Shown piece after piece: positions 32,470 through 42,053 of a stretch of DNA of 64,000 nucleotides. The stretch covers positions 1-64,000 of the forward strand of contig NZ_SIJK02000033.1 of the NCBI RefSeq assembly GCF_004762035.2, written 5' to 3'. Source of the DNA: Candidatus Chloroploca mongolica (lineage in GTDB: Bacteria; Chloroflexota; Chloroflexia; Chloroflexales; Chloroflexaceae). The notes under the pieces were generated by a model. The model was not told the origin of the DNA and did not search any database. It saw only the letters and a program-made list of their open reading frames with translations. Each line of letters begins with the position of its first letter. Position 1 is the stretch's first letter. A program made the position numbers and the translations under genes.

Positions 32470-33216
32470 TCAGCGTTCAACTCGTTGACGCCAGGCACTA
32501 TACAAAGCAATGCTCCCTGCTACCGCTGCATTCAGCGAGGCGATCTGGCCGCGCATGGGCAGCCGTACCAGAAAGTCACACCGCTCACGGGTCAGTCGTG
32601 CGAGCCCGGCACCTTCGGCCCCGACCACCAGACCGAGCGGCATGTTCAGATCAGCGCGGTCGAGATCCTGTGCGTCCGCATCATCTTCCAACCCAACAAT
32701 CCACACCCCGCCCTTCTGCAGTTCAACGATCGTCTGAGCCAGATTGCCAATCATGGCAATATTCAGATGCTCGGTGGCCCCGCTTGAAGCATTCACGACC
32801 GCCGGCGTAATCTCCACCGCTCTTCGCCCAGGCAAGCAGACCCCATGCACCCCGATAACCTCGGCGGTCCGCAGCAATGTACCCGCATTTTGCGGATCTT
32901 GCAGATGATCGAGCAGCAAGAGCATCACTGGCTCCTGACGTCGCGCCGCAAGCTCGAAACATGCCTCAAGCTCAACATATGGGTAGGCGTCGGCCTGAAG
33001 CATGACGCCCTGGTGGTTGACCTCACGAAGTTGACGATCCAACACCTGGCGTTCGACCCGTTCAACGTTGACCTTCGCCTCGCCGGCTAGCCGGACGATC
33101 TCGGCCATGACGCCGGTCTCTTGCACACCACTCGAAACATAAAGCCGGTGCAACGTTCGTCGGCGGGCACGCAAGGCTTCCCGTACCGCATTCCGCCCAT
33201 AAAGCTGTTCTGTCAT
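32470..33216 (-). CDS. rlmB: 23S rRNA (guanosine-2'-O-)-methyltransferase RlmB / TrmH-family SPOUT enzyme
   Basis: This is a 248-residue SPOUT methyltransferase. The N-terminal MTEQLYGRNAVREALRARRR is the RlmB RNA-binding start, LLLLDHLQDPQNAGTLLRTA is motif 1 with the catalytic Arg/Asn, LVVGAEGAGLARLTRERCD is motif 2, and LPMRGQIASLNAAVAGSIAL is motif 3 of the knotted AdoMet site. It methylates a guanosine 2'-OH in 23S rRNA (G2251 in E. coli) or a related RNA. Six bases after dnaJ, so it is the last gene of the hrcA-grpE-dnaK-dnaJ operon. Confidence 0.9.
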   Translation of the reverse strand: MTEQLYGRNAVREALRARRRTLHRLYVSSGVQETGVMAEIVRLAGEAKVNVERVERQVLDRQLREVNHQGVMLQADAYPYVELEACFELAARRQEPVMLLLLDHLQDPQNAGTLLRTAEVIGVHGVCLPGRRAVEITPAVVNASSGATEHLNIAMIGNLAQTIVELQKGGVWIVGLEDDADAQDLDRADLNMPLGLVVGAEGAGLARLTRERCDFLVRLPMRGQIASLNAAVAGSIALYSAWRQRVER

Positions 33217-33222
33217 ACTTTT

Positions 33223-34350
33223 TTAGCGACGGAACGCATCTTTAATGCGCCCGAAGAAGCCCTCATCATGATCACTCTGGTCTTCCGGATCAAACGTCCG
33301 GGCCAGTTCCTGAAAGAGACGCCGTTGCTGGTCATTCAGTTTCTGGGGGACGACCACCCGAGTCACCACGATCTGATCCCCTCGCCCTTGCTGACGCAAG
33401 AAGGGTACGCCTTTGCTACGCATCCGAAAGGTCTGACCAGTCTGAGTCCCCGCCGGAATACGCAGGCGTTCGGTGCCGTCAATCGTTGGCACGTTCAGCT
33501 CTTCACCCAGGGCGGCCTGAGCAACATTGAGCTTCAGTTCCAGGATGATATCGTTGCCTTCGCGCAAAAAGAGGGGGTGCGGTTGCACATCCAGGGCGAC
33601 ATAGAGGTTGCCAAATGAACCGCCCCGCGGCCCTGCTTCACCTTCGCCGCTGATGCGGATTTGCTGGTTACCATCAACCCCGGCAGGCACTTTGACGGTG
33701 AGGCGCCGATTCTGACGCATCCGGCCTTCGCCACGACACTCACGACAGGGAATCGGGATCACTGTGCCCGTGCCATTGCAGTTGTCACATGTACTCACTG
33801 TGACCATGTTGATGAAGGGGGCACGCTGACGCATCTCACCGGTGCCATTGCATTTCGGACAACGCACAGGATCAGTTCCTGGTTCCGCGCCATTGCCTTT
33901 GCAACTCGGGCACGTCTCGAGACGACGATATTCGATCTCTCTCTCAACCCCAAAGATGGCTTCTTCAAAAGTTAACCGCAAGCTGTAACGTAGATCGGCC
34001 CCGCGTTGTGGCCCTCGCTGCGTGCGTTGCCCTGCGGCTGCACCACCAAAAAAGGCGTCAAAAATAGTACTGAATGGGTCGCCATTCCCAAAGGGGTCAC
34101 CATAACCACCACCAGGCCCGCCCTGAACATTATGCCCAAAGCGATCATACATGGCCCGTTTCTGCTCATCCGAGAGCACTTCATAGGCTTCGTTGATCTC
34201 TTTGAATTTAGCCTCGGCATCTGGTTCTTTGCTGACATCAGGGTGATACTGGCGTGCCAGGCGACGAAAGGCTTTTTTTATTTCGTCTGGTTCAGCGGTG
34301 CGGCTGACCCCAAGAACTTCGTAATAGTCACGCTTTGCACCCGTAGTCAT
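33223..34350 (-). CDS. dnaJ: chaperone DnaJ (type I Hsp40)
   Basis: This 375-residue protein has the full DnaJ layout: J-domain ([20 protein letters not shown], then QYHPDVS with HPD), a Gly/Phe-rich linker, four CxxCxGxG zinc repeats ([32 protein letters not shown]) and a C-terminal substrate-binding region. It delivers unfolded clients to DnaK and stimulates its ATPase. ATG 34350 was chosen because GAGGAAG lies five bases upstream; a GTG at 34362 is also possible. Fourth gene of the CIRCE-controlled operon, 113 bp after dnaK. Confidence 0.97.
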   Translation of the reverse strand: MTTGAKRDYYEVLGVSRTAEPDEIKKAFRRLARQYHPDVSKEPDAEAKFKEINEAYEVLSDEQKRAMYDRFGHNVQGGPGGGYGDPFGNGDPFSTIFDAFFGGAAAGQRTQRGPQRGADLRYSLRLTFEEAIFGVEREIEYRRLETCPSCKGNGAEPGTDPVRCPKCNGTGEMRQRAPFINMVTVSTCDNCNGTGTVIPIPCRECRGEGRMRQNRRLTVKVPAGVDGNQQIRISGEGEAGPRGGSFGNLYVALDVQPHPLFLREGNDIILELKLNVAQAALGEELNVPTIDGTERLRIPAGTQTGQTFRMRSKGVPFLRQQGRGDQIVVTRVVVPQKLNDQQRRLFQELARTFDPEDQSDHDEGFFGRIKDAFRR

Positions 34351-34463
34351 ACTCTTCCTCACTTGATGCGTATGCTTTGCTTGCCCTGGCAGCGCGGTTC
34401 ACTGGTGCGCCTTTGTCAACAAAAGTGTACCAGTAAACCGCTCTCTTCCTCGCATCCGTACGC

Positions 34464-36335
34464 TCAATCTACTTTATATTCGCCATCAACAACGTCGTCA
34501 CGTTCAGGTTTGCCCTCTGCGCCTGTCGCATCACCAGCATACATCGCCTGGCCAACGCGCTGGATAATGACGCTAAGTTCAGCGGTTCGGTTGCGAATAG
34601 CCTGTTCGTCTTCCATCGCCAGCGTCTCACGCAACACACGGATCTTGTCCTCGACCTCGGTACGAGTCGGGCCATCGACCTTGTCACCCGCCTCGCGGAG
34701 CGTACGCTCGGCGGTGTAGATCATGCTATCACCCGCATTGCGTGCCTCAATTAACAAAAGGCGCAGACGATCTTCTTCAGCGTGCAATTCAGCTTCTTGC
34801 ACCATCTGATCAATCTCGCTGTCGCTCAACCCCGACGACGCCGTAATGGTGATGCGTTGTTCGGTGCCTGTCATTTTATCACGGGCAGTCACATTGACAA
34901 TGCCGTTGGCATCAATATCAAACGTGACTTCGATCTGCGGTACCCCACGCGGTGCCGGTGGGATGCCAGCTAGTTCAAATTTGCCGAGACTCTTGTTGTA
35001 CCGCGCCTCGGCTCGCTCGCCCTGCAAAACATGAATTTCGACGCTATTTTGATGGTCACTGGCCGTTGAGAAGATCTGACTCTTGCGGGTCGGGATGGTG
35101 GTATTGCGCGCGATCAGCGGCGTCATGACCTTCCCTACCGTCTCGATCCCCAGCGTCAATGGCGTAACGTCAAGCAGCAAGACATCTTTGACTTCACCGC
35201 CAAGCACACCCGCCTGAATGGCAGCGCCGATGGCAACGACCTCATCAGGGTTGACCGTCTTGTTCGGTTCTTTGCCAAAAAACTTGCGCACGGCTTCTTG
35301 AATCGCAGGCATCCGCGTCTGCCCACCAACCAGAATGACCTCGTCGATCTGCGCCGGCTTCAATCCGGCATCATTCAGGGACTGCCGTACCGGGGCCATG
35401 CTGCGTTCGATGAGATCGCTCGTCAATTGCTCGAGGCGCGCCCGCGTCATGGTCTGACTCAGATGCTTGGGTCCATTCGCATCAGCCGTAATGAACGGCA
35501 GATTGATCTCGGACTGCCCTACGCTCGACAGTTCCATCTTGGCCTTCTCGGCGGCCTCTTTGAGCCGTTGCAACGCCATTCGATCCTGACGGAGATCAAC
35601 ACCCTGATCTTTCTGGAACTCGCTGGCAAGCCAGTCAATAATGCGCTGGTCAAAGTCGTCGCCCCCCAGGTGCGTATCACCACTGGTCGCTTTGACCTCA
35701 ACTACCCCATCGCTCAATTCAAGGATCGAGACGTCGAAGGTTCCACCACCCATATCATAGACCACCACGACCTCGTCGTGGCCTTTTTTATCGAGGCCAT
35801 AGGCCAACGCCGAGGCCGTCGGCTCATTGACGATACGCAGCACTTCCAACCCGGCAATCTTGCCGGCATCTTTCGTCGCCTGGCGTTGACTATCGTTGAA
35901 GTAGGCTGGCACGGTAATCACCGCCTGGGTCACCGACTCGCCAAGGTACGCTTCAGCATCAGCCTTCAGTTTCTGTAAAACCATGGCCGAGACTTCGGGT
36001 GGCGCGTACTCTTTGCCATTCATCGTCACCCGTACATCACCATTGGATGCGGCACTCAATTTATAGGGCACGAGCACCGTATCCTTCTGGACGACGGGCT
36101 CGCTGAATTTACGCCCGATGAACCGCTTGACCGAGAAGATCGTATTCTCAGGATTCGTGACCGCCTGGCGTCGCGCTACCTGGCCGACGAGACGCTCGCC
36201 AACTTTATTCATTGAAACAACTGAAGGGGTCAAACGGGCACCTTCAGCGTTCGGGATCACGACGGCTTCGCCTGCTTCCACGACGGCGATCACCGAGTTG
36301 GTTGTTCCAAGATCAATGCCGATGACTTTGGGCAT
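34464..36335 (-). CDS. dnaK: chaperone DnaK (Hsp70)
   Basis: This is a 623-residue Hsp70. [14 protein letters not shown] opens the ATPase domain, [20 protein letters not shown] and [15 protein letters not shown] are diagnostic, [14 protein letters not shown] lies near the end of the ATPase, and the interdomain linker [15 protein letters not shown] leads to the substrate domain. The C-terminus ends ...[11 protein letters not shown] rather than the EEVD-like tail. The slightly short C-terminal lid is within family range. ATP-driven folding and refolding of clients with DnaJ and GrpE. Part of the hrcA operon. Confidence 0.98.
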   Translation of the reverse strand: MPKVIGIDLGTTNSVIAVVEAGEAVVIPNAEGARLTPSVVSMNKVGERLVGQVARRQAVTNPENTIFSVKRFIGRKFSEPVVQKDTVLVPYKLSAASNGDVRVTMNGKEYAPPEVSAMVLQKLKADAEAYLGESVTQAVITVPAYFNDSQRQATKDAGKIAGLEVLRIVNEPTASALAYGLDKKGHDEVVVVYDMGGGTFDVSILELSDGVVEVKATSGDTHLGGDDFDQRIIDWLASEFQKDQGVDLRQDRMALQRLKEAAEKAKMELSSVGQSEINLPFITADANGPKHLSQTMTRARLEQLTSDLIERSMAPVRQSLNDAGLKPAQIDEVILVGGQTRMPAIQEAVRKFFGKEPNKTVNPDEVVAIGAAIQAGVLGGEVKDVLLLDVTPLTLGIETVGKVMTPLIARNTTIPTRKSQIFSTASDHQNSVEIHVLQGERAEARYNKSLGKFELAGIPPAPRGVPQIEVTFDIDANGIVNVTARDKMTGTEQRITITASSGLSDSEIDQMVQEAELHAEEDRLRLLLIEARNAGDSMIYTAERTLREAGDKVDGPTRTEVEDKIRVLRETLAMEDEQAIRNRTAELSVIIQRVGQAMYAGDATGAEGKPERDDVVDGEYKVD

Positions 36336-36380
36336 ATGCTTGTCTGTTGCTCCTTACAAAGATCGTAGCTCGTACTTCGC

Positions 36381-36908
36381 CTAGCCACGGCCTACTTTGA
36401 CCATACTAGCACGAAGGACACGGTCACCTAATTTATACCCTTTTTGCAACTCACTAGTCACTTTGCCATCTTGCCCTTCGGCATCCTCATAAATGACAGC
36501 TTCGTGCAGATTAGGGTCAAAATCCTGACCAACGGCGTCAATCACTTTGACCCCTTCACTCTCGAGTACCGTACGCAGTTTTTGGGCAATCAACTGAGTC
36601 CCACTCCACCAGGGCGTCTCGGCAATCTCAGGCGGAATATTCTCAATCGCTCGCTCAAAGTCGTCCATTATCGGCAACAATTTGAGCAACAACGCCGAAC
36701 TGGCGCTCCGGATCAATTCGGAACGCTCAATTTCAGTTCGTCGCTTGAAATTTTTATAATCAGCTGCCGCTCGCAACCACTGATCACGAAATTCGGTAGC
36801 CTGTTCTTGCATATCAGCCAGACGAGCTTCCAGATCCTCCTGCGATTTCTGCGCCTGCTCTTCACTCGCTTCAGCCGCTGGTTCCACAATATGTTGATTC
36901 TCGCTCAT
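36381..36908 (-). CDS. grpE: nucleotide exchange factor GrpE
   Basis: This is a 175-residue GrpE. A charged N-terminus and a long helix (EDLEARLADMQEQATEFRDQ, then WLRAAADYKNFKRRTEIERS) are followed by LLPIMDDFERAIENIP and the beta-wing with GVKVIDAVGQDFDPNLHEAV and LQKGYKLGDRVLRASMVKVG. It exchanges ADP for ATP on DnaK. ATG 36908 was chosen because AGGAGG lies six bases upstream. The hrcA gene ends about 280 bp upstream on the same strand, and a palindromic repeat lies in that gap. Confidence 0.96.
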   Translation of the reverse strand: MSENQHIVEPAAEASEEQAQKSQEDLEARLADMQEQATEFRDQWLRAAADYKNFKRRTEIERSELIRSASSALLLKLLPIMDDFERAIENIPPEIAETPWWSGTQLIAQKLRTVLESEGVKVIDAVGQDFDPNLHEAVIYEDAEGQDGKVTSELQKGYKLGDRVLRASMVKVGRG

Positions 36909-36979
36909 GATCCTCCTCACTTCTTGCATCTCCACTACTTGTATGCAAGCTGATGAACATCTAGTATGACCGCGGACAT

Positions 36980-37032
36980 ATGCTCCTGCCGACTTCCGTC
37001 GGCTTCTTCCTCAACCGACAAAAGTCGGTGCC
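36980..37032. repeat. CCGACTT-CGTCGG repeat, diverged copy
   Basis: CTGCCGACTTCCGTCGGCTT and CCGACAAAAGTCGGTGCC form an imperfect palindrome related to the copy at about 37090. It lies in the grpE-hrcA gap. Confidence 0.45.
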
Positions 37033-37086
37033 ACCTGGTTTCATCCCTAAGACAAGGTTTCAGGGAGCTTTCCAGTGTACGCTCAT

Positions 37087-37136
37087 CGTAGTGCCGACTT
37101 CAGTCGGCTGAGCCGGAAGCCGACTGAAGTCGGCAC
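37087..37136. repeat. palindromic GTGCCGACTTCAGTCGGCT repeat between hrcA and grpE
   Basis: AGTGCCGACTTCAGTCGGCT and the inverted AGCCGACTGAAGTCGGCACT flank a short GAGCCGGA spacer. It may form a mobile repetitive palindrome or an RNA processing hairpin in the operon. Confidence 0.65.
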
Positions 37137-37189
37137 TACCGTCGAGTGTAACGCTGATCTGGCCCTTCTGAAACCATGCGTAAAAACCA

Positions 37190-38305
37190 TTAGCTTTCAG
37201 GTAAACGTTGATCGGCCTGATAGAGTTCGGCCAGGAGATCACTCATCAGTGATGAAATATACCGCACGCTCGAAATTGAACGTGGATAGGCCATCCGGGT
37301 AGGCCCGATGACCCCCAGCACGCCTGTCACGGCCCGTTCAACTCCATACCGTGCTAAAATAACACTGTACTCTCGCATCTCGTCGGCGCTGTTTTCGCCA
37401 CCAATAATCACTTGCACTCCATCAGAGGCAAGTGCCTGCGGTATCAATAACCCGAGGCCACGACCGCTCTTCAAAATGTCAAGTGCTCGACGCATCCGCT
37501 CAACCGCTCGTTCGGCATCCTCCCGCGCCAGCGCAGGGATGAATTCGGGTTGGCTGAGCATTTCGATCAAGCCGTCGCTATAGATCTGCTCCTGAGCCTG
37601 CGCTTCAAATGCATCCATCGCCCTGGCAACCAGATCAAGCACCTGACGTTCGAAGTCACCAAATTCCGCCGACCCTTCTTGCTGCTGATCCCGTGTCAAC
37701 AGATCTTCAACATCACCCAATTCAAGATCGGCAAGCACACTGCTGATCCGCGCCGCACAACGCCGCAGATCGTCTGGTGAACGCACCGCATCAAGCGCCA
37801 GGGTCTGCTGCTTAACGACGCCGCCATGAAAGACGAGCACCGCAAGTGCCATCGTATCATGAATTGCTACGAGTTCAACCTGGCGAAAGCGCAGCCGATC
37901 CGCCGAACGCGGGGGCGTTACCACCGAGGCATTCTGGGCAGTGCGCGCCAGCACTGAACCAGCAAGCTGAATCCATTGATCCAGCTCGCCGCGTACCTGG
38001 TAAAACTGATGCCGGATCATCCGCTGCTCAGGTAGCGAAAGGCTCGTGCGATCCATGAGATTCTCGACAAAAAACCGGTACCCTATATCGGTTGGAACCC
38101 GCCCCGCCGATGTGTGGAGATGCGTCAGATACCCCAACTCCTCAAGCGCAGCGAGTTCGTTCCGCACGGTCGCAGGTGAGACGTTTAATCGGTATTTGCG
38201 TACCAATGTCTCTGAGGCAACTGGCTGCGCCGTTTCAACAAATTCTTGGATGACGAGCTTTAAGATCGTCTGTCTACGTTCAGTAAGCCCCGACGACATA
38301 GCCAT
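37190..38305 (-). CDS. hrcA: heat-inducible transcription repressor HrcA
   Basis: This is a 371-residue HrcA. The N-terminal winged helix ([20 protein letters not shown], then [22 protein letters not shown]) binds CIRCE. The central GAF-like part and the C-terminal [20 protein letters not shown] and [15 protein letters not shown] follow the family. It represses chaperone genes until heat stress. ATG 38305 and ATG 38299 are both open, with AGGGTAG upstream. Its CIRCE lies about 65 bp upstream, so the operon is autoregulated. Confidence 0.96.
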   Translation of the reverse strand: MAMSSGLTERRQTILKLVIQEFVETAQPVASETLVRKYRLNVSPATVRNELAALEELGYLTHLHTSAGRVPTDIGYRFFVENLMDRTSLSLPEQRMIRHQFYQVRGELDQWIQLAGSVLARTAQNASVVTPPRSADRLRFRQVELVAIHDTMALAVLVFHGGVVKQQTLALDAVRSPDDLRRCAARISSVLADLELGDVEDLLTRDQQQEGSAEFGDFERQVLDLVARAMDAFEAQAQEQIYSDGLIEMLSQPEFIPALAREDAERAVERMRRALDILKSGRGLGLLIPQALASDGVQVIIGGENSADEMREYSVILARYGVERAVTGVLGVIGPTRMAYPRSISSVRYISSLMSDLLAELYQADQRLPES

Positions 38306-38367
38306 CTACCCTATCAGGGTCGCGTGGAGATCCGCCGCGCCTGCTGACCCTCTGTTTGATCCCAGGT

Positions 38368-38394
38368 CTGGCACTCTCTTTTCAAGAGTGCTAA
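38368..38394 (-). promoter_or_regulatory. CIRCE element (HrcA operator)
   Basis: CTGGCACTC, nine bases TCTTTTCAA, and GAGTGCTAA match the CIRCE consensus TTAGCACTC-N9-GAGTGCTAA with two mismatches in one half (CTG for TTA). It lies between the likely -10 (38442) and the hrcA start. Confidence 0.9.
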
Positions 38395-38441
38395 AGTCAG
38401 AAGTTAAAGGATTGGCGTGCATGGAATGCACGCCATGGCAT

Positions 38442-38471
38442 ATTTTACCACGATCTTCGCTGCTGTGGCAA
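38442..38471 (-). promoter_or_regulatory. probable promoter of the hrcA operon
   Basis: On the minus strand, TTGCCA (38466-38471) and TAAAAT (38442-38447) with an 18 bp spacer lie 48 bp before the CIRCE. A GGCGTGCAT / ATGCACGCC inverted repeat at about 38413-38434 follows the start site. Confidence 0.5.
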
Positions 38472-38584
38472 AAAAGTCACGCTAATCCTCTCTATGTGCT
38501 GGCCGTTTTCACCAGAAACCGCAGGATCATCAAAATGGTATACTTGGATCTGATGAATCCGTTCGACGTAGTCGAGCGCAGCGT

Positions 38585-40780
38585 ATGGGTTCCACAACCA
38601 TAAAACGCTCGCGGTTAAGAAGCATGGCCTTGCGTAAACATATCCTCGTAATTCTTGCCTATTCGCTCTTTGGCTTGATCCTCATGGCTCCTGTGTTGCC
38701 CTATGTCGATCAGGCTATCCCAGGCGGTGCTGTGGCCGCGATCGATGGGTGGCAGCATGTCTGGCACGTGTGGTGGGTTCACTATGCCTTCGCCCAGGGC
38801 ATGCATCCTCTTTTTACGCCCCTCCTCTACTATCCTGAGGGGGTTGACCTTGCCCTGCATCCGTTGAACCTGAGCAATGGGTTGCTCGTCTGGCCTGTGA
38901 CGGCGCTTGCCGGTCCACTGGCTGGCTTCAATGCGGCCGTTCTGCTGGCGCTCACGCTTGCTGGCCTCGCTGCGTTCTGGTTTGCCCGTCAACTCGGTGC
39001 CCAACCAGGGGTGGCTTTTGTGGCAGGCCTGATTTTTACCTGGTCACCATACCATATGACCAAGGTCTGGGACGGGCAGCTAGAATTGATCGCTGTTCAA
39101 TGGCTCCCTCTCTATGCCCTCTTTCTCTTGCGCACCGTGACCCGCCCTGGGTATCGCGATCCGCTGCTCGCCGCGCTTTTTCTTGCGCTCATTGGCTATA
39201 CGAGTCTCTATTATCTGCTTTTTATCGCGATCTATAGCCTTGCTTTTGCCCTGCTTGCATTGGTGGCTCCGGGTGGTTTGATGCTTGACGGGGCACAGCT
39301 CGCGGCGGCACGGGCTGGCCGTGGGCCAACGATGCCGGTACAACATCCCCAACTTTTCGGGCGTGCAATCCTAACCGGTCGTATGCTGCTCGTTGGTGCT
39401 CTCGCGCTCGCCTTGCTCTTCCCGCTGCTCTGGCCTGTCCTTGCGCCAATGCTCGATGGCCCCCGCGAGAGCGCCGGACAAATTCAGCGTGATGCGTTTC
39501 TCGTGAGCCGCTCGGCAAACTTGCTTGATCCGTTCCTGCCTAGCAATCTCCATCCAATCTGGGGGCCAACCGTACAGGCACTCGGGCAACGCTGGCATCC
39601 CGATATTGCCGCCTGGAATGTTGCGCTTGGGTATACCACCCTTGCCCTGGCAAGCCTTGGTACGTTCGTTGCCTGGCGCACAGCCTGGCGCTGGTTCTGC
39701 CTTGCCGTGCTGGGCCTCCTGTTTGCTTTTGGCCCGGTCTTGACCGTGGGCGAGTTCGCTACGGGTCTCCCGATGCCCTATCTGCTCTTGCTCAATATCC
39801 CTGGTCTTGGCATTGCCCAGCGCCCCGGCCATTTTGTGATCATCACTAGTCTGGCCCTGATTCCCTTGACCGCCTACGGGCTTACCTGGCTCACAACGTT
39901 GCTGACGGTGCGCCATGGCCCCCGCGCTGCCTATGCGTCGCTCTTCCTGGTGACCGCCTTGGTGGCCGTTGAGTATGTCACGCCACCTCTGCCACTGCAA
40001 CGCTCTGATGTGCCGCCTGTCTATCAGGATCTCGCCACGCAACCAGGAGCCTTGTTGGTCCTGCCTGTCCGCCAGGATAGTTTTTCGCTCCGCGCCCAAC
40101 TCGTCCATCAACGTCCGATTCTCGGTGGGTATCTCGCACGCAATCCTCCGAATCGCTGGGCCGAACGCCGCCCCGCGATCCGTCAACTCTGGCGGATGGA
40201 ACCAGAACCAGATCGCTTGCTTGCGTCCGGCGATCAAGGCCCTATGATCCTGGATATCTATGGCATTCGTCAGGTGCTCGTCCACTGGGATCAAGTGCCC
40301 CCACAAGCGCATACGACCGTTGCAGCCGCCCTGAACCAAGCCCTGCCTGGCCTGGAACCCGCGCTAACCACAACCACGTATAGCCTCTACCATATTCCTG
40401 TGACCCAACAGCAACCCTTTGGTTATTTCGCCGAAGGATGGTACCCCGAAGAACAGGTCGGCGAGCGAAGTTGGCGCTGGATGAGCGAGGAAGGGGTGCT
40501 TGCGCTCGTGAATCCCTCCAGCGAACCTGCCATGATCCAGGTGCAGATGCAGGCCGAAAGTTATCAGGTTGCACGCCAGGTCCAACTCTTGCTCAATGCA
40601 CAAGCTCTTGGCACATGGCAGGTTCCCGCGCAACCAGCTCATGCTGCGACTACATTGAGGCTTGTCGTCCCCCCAGGTGAACATAACCTTTATCTGCGTG
40701 CCCCGGCTGACGATGATCCCCGTTACAATGGCCCCCTCAGCATCGTGCTCACCAGGATTGAGGTAGGCCTGTCGCCCTAG
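38585..40780 (+). CDS. large polytopic membrane protein, GT-C-like, hypothetical
   Basis: This is a 731-residue protein with about 11 hydrophobic helices (residues 20-430), then a soluble C-terminal region with SLYHIPVTQQQPFGYF and beta-rich character. An acidic/aromatic first loop (AIDGWQHVWHVWWVHYAF) and PLLYYPEGVDLALHPLNLSNG resemble GT-C/PMT-type lipid-dependent glycosyltransferases, but no catalytic motif is certain. ATG 38585 and ATG 38624 are possible starts; a TATACT at about 38540 precedes both. It diverges from hrcA. Function unproven. Confidence 0.6.
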   Translation: MGSTTIKRSRLRSMALRKHILVILAYSLFGLILMAPVLPYVDQAIPGGAVAAIDGWQHVWHVWWVHYAFAQGMHPLFTPLLYYPEGVDLALHPLNLSNGLLVWPVTALAGPLAGFNAAVLLALTLAGLAAFWFARQLGAQPGVAFVAGLIFTWSPYHMTKVWDGQLELIAVQWLPLYALFLLRTVTRPGYRDPLLAALFLALIGYTSLYYLLFIAIYSLAFALLALVAPGGLMLDGAQLAAARAGRGPTMPVQHPQLFGRAILTGRMLLVGALALALLFPLLWPVLAPMLDGPRESAGQIQRDAFLVSRSANLLDPFLPSNLHPIWGPTVQALGQRWHPDIAAWNVALGYTTLALASLGTFVAWRTAWRWFCLAVLGLLFAFGPVLTVGEFATGLPMPYLLLLNIPGLGIAQRPGHFVIITSLALIPLTAYGLTWLTTLLTVRHGPRAAYASLFLVTALVAVEYVTPPLPLQRSDVPPVYQDLATQPGALLVLPVRQDSFSLRAQLVHQRPILGGYLARNPPNRWAERRPAIRQLWRMEPEPDRLLASGDQGPMILDIYGIRQVLVHWDQVPPQAHTTVAAALNQALPGLEPALTTTTYSLYHIPVTQQQPFGYFAEGWYPEEQVGERSWRWMSEEGVLALVNPSSEPAMIQVQMQAESYQVARQVQLLLNAQALGTWQVPAQPAHAATTLRLVVPPGEHNLYLRAPADDDPRYNGPLSIVLTRIEVGLSP

Positions 40781-40848
40781 TAATACCAATTGGAATCGTG
40801 GGGGTTGCGCCCCAAACCCCACCGCCGGAGGCCGACTTTGCATCAGCC

Positions 40849-40891
40849 ATGGCTACCACGACAACGCACATTGCGTTGTCGTGGTAGCCAT
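40849..40891 (+). repeat. 20-bp perfect palindrome overlapping the rpsF promoter
   Basis: ATGGCTACCACGACAACGCA and its exact complement flank CAT. The right arm contains the -35 region (TTGCGT) of the next promoter, so the structure lies between the membrane-protein gene and rpsF. Confidence 0.75.
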
Positions 40892-40899
40892 GCTATAAT
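40871..40899 (+). promoter_or_regulatory. promoter of the rpsF-ssb operon
   Basis: TTGCGT (40871-40876), 17 bp spacer and TATAAT (40894-40899). The right arm of the palindrome forms part of the -35 and spacer. Confidence 0.65.
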
Positions 40900-41032
40900 C
40901 CACCGTTGGTATGAGCAGTTTTCTGGAATGTATGGTGCATTACTACTGCTCACTATCTTTCGGTTCCACCGCACCTCCGGGTCGCGCAACCCCAGAGAAC
41001 AGACGAGTGGGACATCACCAGAGGAGGAAGGT

Positions 41033-41452
41033 GTGCGCGAACGTCGTCGTGAATATGAACTTATGATTGTGATTAGTCCGCTGAGTGCAAACGAAGAAGG
41101 GGTGAATGCAACCCTTGATCGCTTGCGCGACACCATTCAAACCGCCGGTGGTGAAATCACTGGCATTAATCAGTCGCCCCCCTGGGGCCGTCGCAAGCTC
41201 GCCTATACGATTCGTGAGTATGTCAGCGGTGAAGCGAGCCGACGCAATTTTAGTGAGGGCTACTACGTCTTGATCAATCTGACGCTCAGTGCTTCCAAAG
41301 TGATTGAACTCGAGCGTACAATCAAGCTCACCGATGCGATCCTGCGCCATCTCATGACCGTCATTGAGCCGAAGGGTGTCAAACCCGTGCCTGATAGTCC
41401 TGATGCGAGCGATGAGGGTAGCGATGAGGTTGTTGAAGAGACAGAAGCCTGA
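41033..41452 (+). CDS. rpsF: 30S ribosomal protein S6
   Basis: The product has 139 residues from GTG 41033 (GAGGAGGAAG just upstream; a long in-frame region upstream is the leader). REYELMIVISPL opens the S6 fold, and GEITGINQSPPWGRRKLAYTI followed by EGYYVLINLTLSASKVIELE and LRHLM complete the beta-alpha-beta core. The acidic C-terminal tail (DASDEGSDEVVEETEA) is usual in S6. It binds 16S rRNA with S18. The ssb gene follows after 42 bp; rpsR is not in this window. Confidence 0.95.
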   Translation: MRERRREYELMIVISPLSANEEGVNATLDRLRDTIQTAGGEITGINQSPPWGRRKLAYTIREYVSGEASRRNFSEGYYVLINLTLSASKVIELERTIKLTDAILRHLMTVIEPKGVKPVPDSPDASDEGSDEVVEETEA

Positions 41453-41494
41453 GCCCTGGATAAACCTTGATGGCGTGCGAGCGGAGTAGCAGTA

Positions 41495-41956
41495 ATGGCA
41501 CGTGACCTCAATAAAGTGATGATTATTGGTCGGCTGGGCGGCGATCCAGAAATGCGTTTTACTCCGTCAGGTAGCCCTGTGACAACCTTTCGGGTTGCCG
41601 TCGGGCGTCAGTGGCGCGATAGCAATGGCGAGACCCACGAAGAGACTGAGTGGTTTAGCGTTGTTGCCTGGAATAAACTGGCTGAGACCTGTAACCAGTA
41701 TCTCAATAAAGGTGCCCGTGTCTATCTGGAAGGACGCCTTCAGACGCGTTCATGGGAAGATCAGCAGAGCGGTCAGACTCGTTATAAGACCGAGTTGATT
41801 GCCAATGATATGATCATGCTCGATAGCCGTGAGGGTCGCACCCATCGCGAAAGTGATGAGTATCACCCTCCCCGTGATCTCCCGCGAAGCGGTCGCTCGG
41901 GCCCGCCGCCGCCGCCGCCATCGCCTGATATCGGTGACGAGGATATTCCCTTCTAA
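41495..41956 (+). CDS. ssb: single-stranded DNA-binding protein
   Basis: This is a 153-residue SSB. The OB-fold opens MARDLNKVMIIGRLGGDPEM with TTFRVAVGR, WFSVVAWNKLAETCNQYLNK and GARVYLEGRLQTRSW at the usual spacings. The Gly/Pro-rich linker (SGRSGPPPPPPSPD) ends in the acidic tip DIGDEDIPF, which recruits partner proteins. It binds and protects ssDNA in replication and repair. It is in the rpsF operon. Confidence 0.97.
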   Translation: MARDLNKVMIIGRLGGDPEMRFTPSGSPVTTFRVAVGRQWRDSNGETHEETEWFSVVAWNKLAETCNQYLNKGARVYLEGRLQTRSWEDQQSGQTRYKTELIANDMIMLDSREGRTHRESDEYHPPRDLPRSGRSGPPPPPPSPDIGDEDIPF

Positions 41957-42053
41957 GCACTGGTCCACTCCGGTTGCTACGTATGGCAGATGCACGTAGA
42001 AGGCTGCTCGCTCAAACGAGTTCCTTGCTCTTGTAGTCTTGCGTAGCAACCAC

